Shown here one piece after another: positions 18,279 to 27,403 of a stretch of 64,000 nt of DNA. This DNA is from Methylomonas sp. AM2-LC. Lineage in GTDB: Bacteria > Pseudomonadota > Gammaproteobacteria > Methylococcales > Methylomonadaceae. The notes beneath the pieces were generated by a model. It saw nothing but the letters and a program-made list of their open reading frames with translations, did not search any database and was not told where the DNA came from. Each line of letters opens with the position of its first letter. The stretch's first letter is position 1. A program made the position numbers and the translations under genes. Where the stretch lies: NCBI RefSeq assembly GCF_039904985.1, contig NZ_CP157006.1:124001-188000 (forward strand), written 5' to 3'.

Positions 18279-18306
18279 GAACAAGGTCAGTTCGCTGACC
18301 TTGTTC
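18279..18306. terminator. Perfect 11-bp hairpin before the small operon
   Basis: GAACAAGGTCA and TGACCTTGTTC separated by GTTCGC form a strong stem. No T-tract follows, so it may be a terminator, an operator or an mRNA 5' structure for the gene at 18337. Confidence 0.5.
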
Positions 18307-18336
18307 ACCTAATTATCGATTTTATGAGGAAATAAC

Positions 18337-18651
18337 ATGGCTATAACAGAAGTAGAAGTCAACCAAATACGCAAGAGCATGCAGGAGGATGACTCTATTT
18401 TAGACCCTGAGTGTCTAGATGGAACACCGCACTACGTAAAAGCCTGCTGCTTGAGACATCAGCTCTTTAGCGCACTTTGCAGCCTAAAAGATGCCGAAAA
18501 TATAATAGATGAATACCGTGAGCGAGACAAAAGAATGCTCGAATCCCAATCATGTAAAGAGGGCGAAGCCTGGACGGATGCAGTGGCAGCTTTCACAGAA
18601 GATCCAGCGGAGTTTCATAAAGCAGTTTTACTGGAGAATAGTGATGAATAA
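18337..18651 (+). CDS. Hypothetical 104-aa acidic protein
   Basis: Helical acidic protein, RBS GAGGAAATA before the ATG. First gene of a five-gene run toward the ATP-grasp gene. No family recognised; size and style resemble phage early genes. Confidence 0.65.
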   Translation: MAITEVEVNQIRKSMQEDDSILDPECLDGTPHYVKACCLRHQLFSALCSLKDAENIIDEYRERDKRMLESQSCKEGEAWTDAVAAFTEDPAEFHKAVLLENSDE

Positions 18652-18656
18652 GTCCC

Positions 18657-18983
18657 ATGTTGCCAGGGAAATTGACTTACATGCCAAGACCCCAACCGGC
18701 AGCCAAAGAAGCTTGGGAAACCCAAGGGCCAAATTCCTCTGCTAATTACTTCATGGTATCCAACGGTACCTTACAAATACCAACAACCATTGATGAGATT
18801 AAGGGAATCGGGCTTGAGTTAGAAAATTGCTGCCATTTCTATGAGCAATGCGATAACGATAATGATCGTCAAAAATTTGAAAAACGAATTGAAAATTTAG
18901 AGGCATTGCTTGATGCGTCACCTTTTACGATAGATGAAAATGACGATCTTATCGAAAAAAATCATGATCTTATAGTCTTGTAA
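18657..18983 (+). CDS. Hypothetical acidic protein
   Basis: 108 aa from 18657 or 100 aa from the ATG at 18681, which has AGGGA upstream and starts MPRPQPAAKEAW. The body is helical with many D, E and N residues. It follows the previous stop by 5 bp. No family recognised. Confidence 0.6.
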   Translation: MLPGKLTYMPRPQPAAKEAWETQGPNSSANYFMVSNGTLQIPTTIDEIKGIGLELENCCHFYEQCDNDNDRQKFEKRIENLEALLDASPFTIDENDDLIEKNHDLIVL

Positions 18984-18991
18984 AAAATAAC

Positions 18992-19339
18992 ATGGCTAAA
19001 CCTATAAACATACAAAACTGGCTAGTAATGAAATGCATGTGTCAGACTTGTCCATTCAATAAGCATGAAAACATCAAAGACCAATCGCCTGAGATTGCAA
19101 ACATGGTTAGAAGTCGTTGCTTAACTAAAGCTTCACAAATTTGCCACCATCCAAGGATGCATGGGAAAAAAGAAAGTCATTTGTGCCGTGGTGCCCGTGA
19201 CTTTCAGCTAGAAATCTTTAGTCTATTAGGTGTGATCAGTGAACCCACTGATGCGGCTTGGAAAGAAGCTTACGAACAATTACAATCGAATACTAAAAAA
19301 CAAGAAAAAGAAGTGTGTCATGTTCTGGCGACTGCATAA
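18992..19339 (+). CDS. Cysteine-rich phage/plasmid conserved protein
   Basis: 115 aa. The pattern CMCQTCPFNKHE, then CLTKASQICHHPRMHGKKES and HLCRGARDFQL is typical of a small phage/plasmid family with a probable zinc or metal site. Function unknown. Its 3' end overlaps the ATP-grasp start at 19320. Confidence 0.68.
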   Translation: MAKPINIQNWLVMKCMCQTCPFNKHENIKDQSPEIANMVRSRCLTKASQICHHPRMHGKKESHLCRGARDFQLEIFSLLGVISEPTDAAWKEAYEQLQSNTKKQEKEVCHVLATA

Positions 19340-20156
19340 AGCAATCTTTAAAAATCGTATCGACGAAGCTAGACAGATACTTGTTGAATTCGGTGATCAG
19401 GTACAGATCGTATCCGATAGCGCTCTCTTTGAGTCCTCAATAACTGACATTAGTGGTCAGCCAGCGCTGGCTCTAACAACGATTCAAGATGCTCGCAGAA
19501 TTTCTGGATGTTTTGCAGGGAATACGCCATGGCTGTATTTTAATGAAAAGGATTACGCGGTTTCGAGATGGATGCCAAGCCTAATACAAAACGTACCGAT
19601 TCTTAATTGGGACGGAATATGGGTACCGTATGGAATGCTTAAAAATCTATCTAGATCTGTTGTAAGTTCAATTTCTTCTTCCGATGGCGAGGTATTTATT
19701 AAGCCTGATAAAGGTCATAAGTCATTTGCCGGTTTTACAGTTTCAAATAAGGATTTTTTTAATGAAATTGAGGAAACACTTGCTCCAATAAATCTCTATC
19801 CAGAAGTGATGTGTTTTTTGGCTCCCGGTAAGGTATTGAAAAAATTCGAATGCAGATTCTGGATTGTTAATAGGCGGGTCGTTTGTCATTCTTATTATTC
19901 TTGGAACGAAGCTGTTATTGAATGGATGCCGGCAACCGACAAAATGAAATCAATTGCTCAAGCTGTAGCAAATAATGTGTGGCAACCGGATATTGCTTAT
20001 ACGGCAGATGTTGTTGAAACAAAAAATGGGGATGTTTTTCTATGTGAGATTAATGCAGCTTCGACATCTGGCGTATACACAGCTCCATTAAAGAGCTTGC
20101 TTTATTCCCTAAGAAATGCAGCTCACTCTGAGTTTAACGGGGAATTGACGTTATAA
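19320..20156 (+). CDS. ATP-grasp domain protein (R2K-like)
   Basis: 278 aa from the ATG at 19320, overlapping the previous gene by 20 bp. Residues about 116-265 resemble the compact ATP-grasp fold: EVFIKPDKGHKSFAGF (ATP-binding lysine), FECRFWIVNRRVVCHSYY, and DVFLCEINAAST with the metal-binding E and N. R2K-type ATP-grasps are predicted peptide or amide ligases frequent in phages. Substrate unknown. It ends the operon just before csy1. Confidence 0.75.
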   Translation: MFWRLHKAIFKNRIDEARQILVEFGDQVQIVSDSALFESSITDISGQPALALTTIQDARRISGCFAGNTPWLYFNEKDYAVSRWMPSLIQNVPILNWDGIWVPYGMLKNLSRSVVSSISSSDGEVFIKPDKGHKSFAGFTVSNKDFFNEIEETLAPINLYPEVMCFLAPGKVLKKFECRFWIVNRRVVCHSYYSWNEAVIEWMPATDKMKSIAQAVANNVWQPDIAYTADVVETKNGDVFLCEINAASTSGVYTAPLKSLLYSLRNAAHSEFNGELTL

Positions 20157-20247
20157 CACGAAAAACCTCCTATTTTTATGTCATCAAAACAGGTTTTACC
20201 CTAAATGATCAATATTATGCATCAAGATTTAAACAAAGGAGATACGC

Positions 20248-21489
20248 ATGTCGATAGATAATGCAATTCAAGACTTTTTGGATTCTAGAAAAGGTCAAAA
20301 AGTAATTAAAGATCAAAAGAATGCACCAGAATCTGAGCATATAGAAATCCAAGAAACAGCCGATCAGATGTTCTTGTTGAACAACTGGCTTCCTGATGCT
20401 GTTCGAAGAGGTGCTGCTCTTGAGATATCTACGCACCCTGGAAAGTTTGTTCATCCATCAGCAAAAATTAGCGCTGTAATCGCACGAGCAGAATCGCAAG
20501 CTGATGGTTTTTTACGAAGCGGCAATGTGGAGTCAGATATTGATGTCTTCGGAAGCTCGGCCTCACTAGACGTTAGTAAGTTTTTGTCTTTATCTCTATT
20601 TGATGGTCGTTCAGTTCAGAATCATCTTGATCAAAATACTGATTACATCAGGGAACAATTAAGCATTGAAAACATGCCATTCGATGAGATACGGGAAGGA
20701 TTGCTTGTTATACAAAAAGCACCTGAAGCGCTTAAAACGTCTGATAAAATCAAGCAGGTTTATTTTCCTGTTGAGTCCGGTTACCACCTGCTTTCATTAT
20801 TGATTCCATCTGGTATCATTTTTAAGTTAAAGGAACGAATTAATGTTATTCGTTTTTCTGAAGAAGCAAAGCAAGCCCGCGAAGATCGTCGGAATAAAAT
20901 TCACAACCCACTCGGGTTTGATGATCTTTATGATTTAACTGTAATCGGATATGGCGGAGCCAATCCGCAAAACATTAGCGAACTTAATGCGCAAAATAAT
21001 GGTAAAGCATATTTACTACCAAGCTTACCTCCTCAGATTGAAAATCGATCTGTTCGAAGTCCAAAATACAATTTTTTTACCGAAAGTCTATTTCTAAAAC
21101 GCTACGAATCAAGTTTTAGCCATTTTCATGAAGTGCTCGTTTCTACTCAAAACGATAAAAGTATTCGGCTAGCAAGAGATCGTATTCTGACACATATTAT
21201 TGATTCAGTTTTTGTCCGCGTATGGCAAATAAGGACGCTAGAATCCGGCTGGACGGAAAATACCGATTTACCTTTACATCATCGAATACTTTTGGACGAC
21301 TTTTATATGGAATCACGGAACAGTGATGAATTGTGGCTAAAAGAAATTGTGGACGAGCTAGCTAAATGGATAGTCTTATCATATGACTCAATTGTCAGTC
21401 AGTTTAACGAAAAACCTGTTCAACTACAGAATGAAGAAGTTGATTACATCAAAATGATTGTAGAAAAAAACAAAGAGGGTCTTCTATGA
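20248..21489 (+). CDS. csy1: Type I-F Cascade large subunit Csy1 (Cas8f)
   Basis: 413 aa, slightly shorter than typical Csy1. Recognised by the N-terminal FLDSRK segment, the NPLGFDDLYDLTVIGYGGANPQNISELN block (residues about 225-252) and YLLPSLPP with a downstream FFTESLF, which are Csy1 signatures. Csy1 pairs with Csy2 at the 5' handle of the crRNA and reads the PAM. RBS is AAAGGAG. It overlaps csy2 by 4 bp. No cas1 or cas2-3 precedes it; the upstream genes are phage-like. Confidence 0.93.
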   Translation: MSIDNAIQDFLDSRKGQKVIKDQKNAPESEHIEIQETADQMFLLNNWLPDAVRRGAALEISTHPGKFVHPSAKISAVIARAESQADGFLRSGNVESDIDVFGSSASLDVSKFLSLSLFDGRSVQNHLDQNTDYIREQLSIENMPFDEIREGLLVIQKAPEALKTSDKIKQVYFPVESGYHLLSLLIPSGIIFKLKERINVIRFSEEAKQAREDRRNKIHNPLGFDDLYDLTVIGYGGANPQNISELNAQNNGKAYLLPSLPPQIENRSVRSPKYNFFTESLFLKRYESSFSHFHEVLVSTQNDKSIRLARDRILTHIIDSVFVRVWQIRTLESGWTENTDLPLHHRILLDDFYMESRNSDELWLKEIVDELAKWIVLSYDSIVSQFNEKPVQLQNEEVDYIKMIVEKNKEGLL

Positions 21490-22361
21490 GAACTGTTTTA
21501 GTGATTCCTCGAATATCTATTCAAGATGCTAATGCAATATCCAGCCCATATACCATTGGCTTCCCGGCAATGACAGGTTGGGCAGGTGGTGTACATGCAT
21601 TACAACGACGCATAAATGAAAAAACAGGCAGCCATGTGACTTTTAAAAGCTTTGGGGTCACTTGCCATCAATTCGAATTGGGTACGTACAAAAACCAGGG
21701 CGACTTTGTCTCATCTATCGTTGGCAAAGGTAGTCCATTAAAAAAGGACGGAAGCCGTCCATCCTTCATTGAAGACGGAAGATGCAATCTGTCGGTTTCG
21801 TTAGTAATCGAATGCGAAGGTTTACCAGAAGATGCAGAAGAGTTGGATCGTTTTACCAAGAATCTACGCTCATATATTTATTCTGGCCTACGTTTTGCTG
21901 GGGGCGACATAATTTCTCACGGTAATCCTGAGATAATTGTAGTTGATAGCGAAAAATCTCTTCGTAAACTAAATCGACAATTAATGCCAGGTTATTGTCT
22001 GATTGAACGCAGGGATCTTATGCAGGAATCCATGGTGGCAGGGCGTGATGGAATTGATGCTCTACTTGATCATCTTAAAATAGAGAATAGAAGCACGCTG
22101 AAAGAAGGGGGAAATGTAGAGTGGGAAGCTAAACGAAAGACTTTTGGCTGGATAATTCCTATCGCAACTGGATTTCTTGGTATTACAGACATTGGTTACG
22201 CAGAAAATCAACGGGACTCAAACACGCCTCACCGCTTCGCGGAAAGTATAGTAACTCTTGGTGAGTTCGTTATGCCTTTCCGGATAACAAATCTTGATGA
22301 CATGCTTTGGCATAGTCATTTTTATCCCCACAAAAACCTTTACTTAATTCAACAACACTAG
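21486..22361 (+). CDS. csy2: Type I-F Cascade subunit Csy2 (Cas5f)
   Basis: 291 aa. The start VLVIPRISIQDANAISSPYTIGFPAMTGWAGGVHAL is the classic Csy2 N-terminus, including the GFPA.T segment; GLRFAGG and PGYCLIERRDLM occur in the middle. It binds the crRNA 5' handle with Csy1. It overlaps csy1 (ATGA) and csy3 follows after 9 bp, so the genes form one transcription unit. It is somewhat shorter than the usual 300-330 aa at its C-terminus. Confidence 0.92.
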   Translation: MRTVLVIPRISIQDANAISSPYTIGFPAMTGWAGGVHALQRRINEKTGSHVTFKSFGVTCHQFELGTYKNQGDFVSSIVGKGSPLKKDGSRPSFIEDGRCNLSVSLVIECEGLPEDAEELDRFTKNLRSYIYSGLRFAGGDIISHGNPEIIVVDSEKSLRKLNRQLMPGYCLIERRDLMQESMVAGRDGIDALLDHLKIENRSTLKEGGNVEWEAKRKTFGWIIPIATGFLGITDIGYAENQRDSNTPHRFAESIVTLGEFVMPFRITNLDDMLWHSHFYPHKNLYLIQQH

Positions 22362-22370
22362 GGGTGCCTT

Positions 22371-23684
22371 ATGGCCAAAAAGAATGACACGATTACTGTT
22401 CCTTCCGTTTTAGCTTTTGAACGAAAAATACAACCGTCGGCAGGCGTACTTAGTGGTACAACGTGGGATGAACGTATAAACAAATTTACACCGTTACACC
22501 TGCTTGAAAAATCTGTTCGAGGAACAATTTCTAATCGTTTAAAAAAGGCATCTGCTGGCGATCCTGCAAAATTGAACACAGAAGTTGAAAAGGCAAATCT
22601 ACAGACTGTAGATGACTGTGCGTTGGGTTCAAATCAAGATACTTTAAACGTAAACTTTACCGTCAAGTTTTTAAGTGGTGTAGAAAATCCAAGCTCATGC
22701 AATAGTGATGAATTTAGACGCATTTATGGTGATGCTGTAAAAGCGTATATTGAAAAAGACGGTTTCGTTGAGCTAGGAAAACGTTACGCAACTAATATTG
22801 CAAATGCCCGGTTCCTGTGGAGAAATCGAGTTGGCGCATCAATCATCGAAGTTGTTGTAAGAACAAAGTTTGCTGAACGTGAAAAAACTTGGACATTTGA
22901 CGCAAAAACAATTGGTGTCCGCGACTTTAATACCAAAAACCCAGATGTTTTGGATCTAGCATCTGAAATAGCCTCTGCATTATCTGGTAAAACAGACTTT
23001 CTTTTGTTAGAGATTGACGCTTATTCATTGCTTGGGGCGGGGCAAGATGTTTTTCCGAGTGAAGAGCTCGTGCTTGATAAAGGTAATTCTAAATCTAAAA
23101 AAAGCAAAATACTTTACCAAATTGAAGGTGTTGCTGGGTTACATTCACAAAAAATCGGTAACGCCCTTCGAACTATTGATACTTGGTATCCTGAATACGC
23201 TGAAGCAAATATTGGACCTATTGCCGCAGAAATTTACGGTTCTGTAACAACCGCTGAAAATCGTGGAAACGGAGCGCAAGCGAAGTGAAGATTTTTAGTC
23301 CCCGATAGGCGTAGCGCCGGGCGGGTTATCGCAGCGAAGCGAAGAAAACCTGCAAGGCATCGCGAAACGCCGTCAAGCCATTTGGAGCCTAGCTCTTAAG
23401 CCGTTTAGGCGCAAGAGCAGGCGACGAGGGCGAATCGGGGCCGCCGGAGGCATTAAATGGTCGCGTAGTTTTTGCCGCTTGTTGGGGCTGGGATGCCCCT
23501 AAACAAGCTTTCGCAAAAATAGCGACTCGCTTGTCTAGGTAAGGCATTCAGAGCGCCTAGCGACAAAGTTGATTTCTACACGCTATTTGATAAATTTTCT
23601 TTGGGCGAAAAATTAACAACTACTGAAGAACATTATGTCGCGTCTATTTTAGTTCGTGGCGGCGTATTTGGTAAAAAGGATTAA
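22371..23684 (+). pseudogene. csy3: Type I-F backbone subunit Csy3 (Cas7f), split by R1
   Basis: The N-terminal part (22371-23251) has VPSVLAFERKIQPSAGVL and FLWRNRVGASIIEVVV, which are Csy3 hallmarks. The C-terminal part (23534-23684) reads LGKAFRAPSDKVDFYTLF and then VASILVRGGVFGKKD, the usual Csy3 end. R1 lies between codons for VTT and LGK; without it the gene is 1032 bp, exactly 343 codons. With R1, translation ends at 23288 with a foreign tail (ENRGNGAQAK) and lacks the last 49 residues. Csy3 makes the six-subunit crRNA filament, so the present locus should be inactive unless R1 is removed or the truncated form works. Confidence 0.93.
23252..23533 (+). repeat. R1 miniature repeat, copy in csy3
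   Basis: 282 bp, CGCTGAAAATCG to GACTCGCTTG, no target duplication. Left flank ends CAAC. Sequence matches the other full-length copies. Confidence 0.93.
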
Positions 23685-23686
23685 TC

Positions 23687-24286
23687 ATGGAACGTTACTA
23701 TCAGGATATTACAATTTTACCTGATGCTGATACCAGTCCGCACTTCATTATGGGAAGGCTATACCAGGCGATTCATATTGGGCTCGTTGAGCAACTTGAT
23801 GAATATCAAAACAGTCCTATTGGTTTAACTTTTCCTGAATATAGCGCTGAAAAACGACGTATTGGTAACAAAGTACGACTGATAGGCCCCAAGTCTGTCA
23901 TAGAAACGTTTAATGCTCAAAAACGGCTTGAATCATTAAGTGATTATGTTCATGCTACGGGCATTCGTGCGGTACCAGGTGAAATTAATCGATTTGGTTC
24001 GTTTTTTAGAATTCGGAAGAAAGACACACTAAGTCTACCGGCACTCGCTAGACGCAAGGCAAAGCGGAAAAACATCAGTTATGAAGAAGCATTGAAAATT
24101 CTATCAAGTACTCCTGAGCCGAAATACAATAATCCATTTCAGTGGCTAAAAAGCAGTAGTAATGGTACAAAATTTCGTCTAGAAGTTGGTTACGAAGAAA
24201 CTAATGCTATCAATACTCATGACACAGGCTTCAGTAGTTATGGGTTAAGTAGGAAAGGTGCCTTGAATAGCCTACCTATTTTTTAA
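23687..24286 (+). CDS. csy4: Type I-F crRNA endonuclease Csy4 (Cas6f)
   Basis: 199 aa. The N-terminal RRM-like fold with MGRLYQAIHIGLV aligns with Csy4, placing the catalytic histidine at His30. The basic segment KKDTLSLPALARRKAKRKN corresponds to the arginine-rich helix that grips the repeat hairpin. The C-terminus FSSYGLSRKGALN matches the FTCYGLS ending of Csy4. It cuts the CRISPR transcript at the base of the repeat stem. The start is 3 bp after the csy3 stop. Unlike csy3 it is intact. Confidence 0.93.
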   Translation: MERYYQDITILPDADTSPHFIMGRLYQAIHIGLVEQLDEYQNSPIGLTFPEYSAEKRRIGNKVRLIGPKSVIETFNAQKRLESLSDYVHATGIRAVPGEINRFGSFFRIRKKDTLSLPALARRKAKRKNISYEEALKILSSTPEPKYNNPFQWLKSSSNGTKFRLEVGYEETNAINTHDTGFSSYGLSRKGALNSLPIF

Positions 24287-24416
24287 CCATTAATTATTGG
24301 ATTACGGAATACTTAACTTAAATCAAAGGCATAGCTCGCCTTGTATTTTTAATGGTAAAATATTAAATTCAATGGCAAGTTACTGTTATTATTTTATTTT
24401 TAATCTAAATGAACCA
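24287..24416 (+). promoter_or_regulatory. CRISPR leader, AT-rich
   Basis: 130 bp of AT-rich sequence between csy4 and the first repeat, in the usual leader position. No distinct promoter boxes could be assigned. Confidence 0.55.
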
Positions 24417-24630
24417 GTTTAACGCTGTATAAGCGGCTAATAAAATACAGCTGTACCAATAACCATAGATACATGACGTTTAACGCTGTATAAGCGGCTA
24501 ATAAAGTAAGTTTAGGTATTAAACGGGGCATCCGCTGAAAATCGTGGAAACGGAGCGCAAGCGAAGTGAAGATTTTTAGTCCCCGATAGGCGTAGCGCCG
24601 GGCGGGTTATCGCAGCGAAGCGAAGAAAAC

Positions 24631-26658
24631 GTGTGACTGGCATGGTAGTCAGCAAGCTGGTGTAAATCCAGCCATTACCCTGTGAGAAGGGAAGATGTAG
24701 GTGAAGGCAAGGGTGTCCAAAGAAACGATGTATTGCTACCCAAGGGGGAATTACGGCAATACAGAGCCAATGCGGAATCTGAAAGAAGCTGGAGCCAAAT
24801 CGATCACCTAAACGAAAGTGAACCTTCGTAAGGCAGCAACAGTGGGTAAGGCGCCGTGAGCCGCCTAAGCCCGATATTCTCACCGTAAGCTATTGTTGTA
24901 GTGAAGGTAGGTGGATCGAGAAATGGGTGACTACCTTACCCAGTGAAGGGCCGTCGGTTTGGGTCGGAGTAACTGCGACTCTTTAAGCCCTAAGCGGCGC
25001 AGCAATGCGGACGTGATGAGCCGAGGGTTTGCAGACGAAGCCGTAGTAGTCGTAAAGTTTGGTGCCGATGATGACATGGTGACATGCCAGAGGGTAAAAC
25101 ATTGAACCAGTGACAGGATGTTGGAGATGAAGGGTGGAACATGTAAGCGGTCATGGCCGTTAATTAGAGACTGGAGGGTCGAGATCAGCCAAATAGGAGC
25201 GATGGACTATTCACCACGTAAACGGTGAACGAATCCAACGTGCAAGATTGCTGAAAACCCTCTGCAAATACGCGTGAAATGAACGACATGAGCCAACTAA
25301 TTGAGGAAGAAAGACTCTTCGAAGACCTCTGTTACGCATCCTATCTGCGGATAGGGTTTGAGCAAGTAAAGGAAAACAAAGGCAAACCCGGCATAGACGG
25401 CGTGAGCATTCAAGACTTTGAATTCCGACTGGAAGAAGAGCTAAGGCAGTTGCAGCAGGAGTTGCTGAACTGGACTTACAAACCATCGCCTGTACGCAGA
25501 GTGGAAATTCCAAAGCCGGGAGGTCAGGGGGGTAGACTGCTGGGTATACCAACGGTACGTGATCGTGTGGTGCAAACTGCGGTAAAACTGCTGTTGGAAC
25601 CGTTGTTTGATCCGTATTTTTCGCCGCATAGTTATGGATTTCGTCCTGGACGAAGCCCACATGATGCGGTGCAGGCGGCGCAAAACATAGTCAACAGTGG
25701 CAAGCCGTATGTGGTGGATATAGATTTATCGAAGTTCTTTGATCGAATCCATCATGACAGGCTAATAGCACGAATGGGGCAACGGCTCATTGATAAACGC
25801 GTACTGCGCCTGGTAGGTCTGATGCTGCGAAGTGGCGTGATGATTGACGGTGTGGTTATGCGAAGCGAAGAAGGTACGATGCAGGGTGGGCCGTTAAGTC
25901 CGCTGCTCAGTAATATTGTACTGGATGAACTGGATAAGGAATTGGAAAAGCGCGGACTGGAATTTTGTAGGTTTGCGGATGATTGCAACATATTCGTTAA
26001 ATCGCAGAAAGCGGCGGAACGGGTCATGGAAACAGTCAGCCAATTCATAGAAGGTAAACTCAAGCTCAAGGTGAACCGGGAGAAAAGCCAAGTGGCGAGA
26101 TCAGAAGGGGTAAAGTTTTTGGGCTTTACGGTGGTGAATGGAACGATAGCCATCGCCCGTAAAGCCCTGCAAAACGCGATGGATAAAGTCAAAGCCCTTA
26201 CGCCGCGCGGCACCCATATGGATATAGAAACCGCCCTCAAGACAATAAACCAATGGTACATTGGCTGGTCGAATTATTTCAGTCTAAGCAACTATCCTGC
26301 GCAATTGCACAAGATAGAAGCGCATATCCGGCGGCGACTGAGGGCTAGGTTGGTTGATCAGCAGAAGAGGAAGAAGAATCTTTATCGGACGCTGGTTAAA
26401 AGAGGGGTATCAAGGAATTTAGCGGCCAGAACCGTCTATTCCAACCGGAAAAGATGGGCGCTTAGTAAGACGGTAGCGGTTTCGAGAGCCTATCCCAACG
26501 ACTGGTTTAAGCATAAAGGCCAAGCCATACGATCCGACCAGAAGGAGGCGCACTGGTTTGATGTTTCTCAGTGGGTCTATCTTGCATGAGGAGCCGTGTA
26601 CGGACCCGTACGCACGGTTCTGTGGGCAGACGGAGGCTTCGGCCTCCTCTGACCCGAT
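24631..26658 (+). mobile_element. Group II intron, complete copy
   Basis: 2028 bp. The 5' end is GTGTGACTGG (canonical GUGYG) and the 3' end is CCGAT, consistent with the AY rule. Domain V is visible at about 26588-26624 (GAGCCGTGTACGG...CGCACGGTTC), followed by a domain VI hairpin. It encodes a maturase at 25279. The insertion point is within the GAAAAC/CTGCAAGGC core of R1, immediately after a stem-loop, a placement typical of bacterial class C-like introns; the class is not proven here. Confidence 0.92.
25279..26589 (+). CDS. ltrA: Group II intron reverse transcriptase/maturase
   Basis: 436 aa. RT motifs in order: KPGGQGGRLLGIPTVRDRVVQ (about 79-99), YGFRPGRS (119-126), VVDIDLSKFFD (145-155), QGGPLSPLLSNI (202-213) and the catalytic FADD at 232-235 in place of the commoner YADD. 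The maturase domain X follows (NQWYIGWSNYF). No C-terminal HNH endonuclease domain is present. It splices and retrohomes its intron; without an endonuclease it probably uses nascent strands at forks. Confidence 0.95.
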   Translation: MNDMSQLIEEERLFEDLCYASYLRIGFEQVKENKGKPGIDGVSIQDFEFRLEEELRQLQQELLNWTYKPSPVRRVEIPKPGGQGGRLLGIPTVRDRVVQTAVKLLLEPLFDPYFSPHSYGFRPGRSPHDAVQAAQNIVNSGKPYVVDIDLSKFFDRIHHDRLIARMGQRLIDKRVLRLVGLMLRSGVMIDGVVMRSEEGTMQGGPLSPLLSNIVLDELDKELEKRGLEFCRFADDCNIFVKSQKAAERVMETVSQFIEGKLKLKVNREKSQVARSEGVKFLGFTVVNGTIAIARKALQNAMDKVKALTPRGTHMDIETALKTINQWYIGWSNYFSLSNYPAQLHKIEAHIRRRLRARLVDQQKRKKNLYRTLVKRGVSRNLAARTVYSNRKRWALSKTVAVSRAYPNDWFKHKGQAIRSDQKEAHWFDVSQWVYLA

Positions 26659-27008
26659 CTGCAAGGCATCGCGAAACGCCGTCAAGCCATTTGGAGCCTA
26701 GCTCTTAAGCCGTTTAGGCGCAAGAGCAGGCGACGAGGGCGAATCGGGGCCGCCGGAGGCATTAAATGGTCGCGTAGTTTTTGCCGCTTGTTGGGGCTGG
26801 GATGCCCCTAAACAAGCTTTCGCAAAAATAGCGACTCGCTTGATTGAGTTTAACGCTGTATAAGCGGCTAATAAATAAGTCAAAGCACACACTTTCAAGT
26901 GTATTACGATTAACGCTGTATAAGCGGCTAATAAAGAATGCATTGGCGCGCAGGTTGAAAGCTGACGGTTTAACGCTGTATAAGCGGCTAACGTAACGAG
27001 CATAAAAA

Positions 27009-27272
27009 ATGGAAAGATATTACAAAATTACTGTCTCAAGCGAAATCAAAAGAATGACCAATGAAGAATTCAATATGTTTGTTACAAGACAAATAAAAGT
27101 CATTAAGTCAAGAAAAGTTAGTCGATCTATTAAGGAACGCCTGATTAGCGAACTCTCAAGTCAAGAAAACTATATTAGTATTCTTGAAGAAAAAGAAAGG
27201 GATCAATTGTCTATAGATATAGATCACAAATTAAAAAAAAATCAAAAATGGATGGATTACATAGCTGGGTAA
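27009..27272 (+). CDS. Hypothetical 87-aa basic helical protein
   Basis: Begins 13 bp after the last CRISPR repeat. Charged helical protein with no recognised domain. Position might suggest linkage to the CRISPR locus, but nothing else supports this. Confidence 0.5.
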   Translation: MERYYKITVSSEIKRMTNEEFNMFVTRQIKVIKSRKVSRSIKERLISELSSQENYISILEEKERDQLSIDIDHKLKKNQKWMDYIAG

Positions 27273-27362
27273 ATTTAACTGATTCCCCGGATAGTAATTA
27301 CCTGGTGATAGCGTAAAACACCTTTCATCAGGTGAGTGATATCGGCGATTTGAGGATAGTTA

Positions 27363-27391
27363 GTCCCCCGCTGAGGGCGGGGTTTTGGGGT
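27363..27391 (+). terminator. Rho-independent terminator
   Basis: CCCCGC-TGAG-GGCGGGG followed by TTTTGGGG. It lies between the converging gene at 27009 and the reverse operon ending at 27404. Confidence 0.6.
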
Positions 27392-27403
27392 GTAGATTAG
27401 AAA

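Larger units (their letters stand above)
24533..26842 (+). repeat. R1 copy in CRISPR spacer 2, itself split by the intron
   Basis: Left part 24533-24630 (98 bp) and right part 26659-26842 (184 bp) add to 282 bp. It is flanked by 27 and 5 bp of one 32-bp spacer, so the insertion made no target duplication. Confidence 0.95.
24417..26995 (+). CRISPR. Type I-F CRISPR array, 5 repeats, split by R1 and a group II intron
   Basis: Repeats of 28 bp start GTTTAACGCTG and end GCGGCTAATAAA, with the stem CGCT-GTATA-AGCG typical of type I-F. They lie at 24417-24444, 24478-24505, 26848-26875, 26908-26935 (GAT at its start) and 26968-26995 (degenerate end, ACGTA). Spacers are 33, 32, 32 and 32 bp. Spacer 2 is divided: 27 bp at 24506-24532 and 5 bp at 26843-26847, with R1 plus the intron between. 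The last repeat is degenerate, as expected for the leader-distal end. No spacer matches elsewhere in the window were seen. Confidence 0.95.

Noticed and set aside
20248..24286. A CRISPR-associated Tn7-like transposon (type I-F3)
   Set aside because: Csy1 and Csy2 are separate genes and no tnsA, tnsB, tnsC or tniQ is present, so guided transposition is not supported.
25211..25660. Long reverse-strand open frames inside the group II intron (and the equivalent at 36191-36640)
   Set aside because: They are antisense shadows of the maturase gene, duplicated only because the intron is duplicated.
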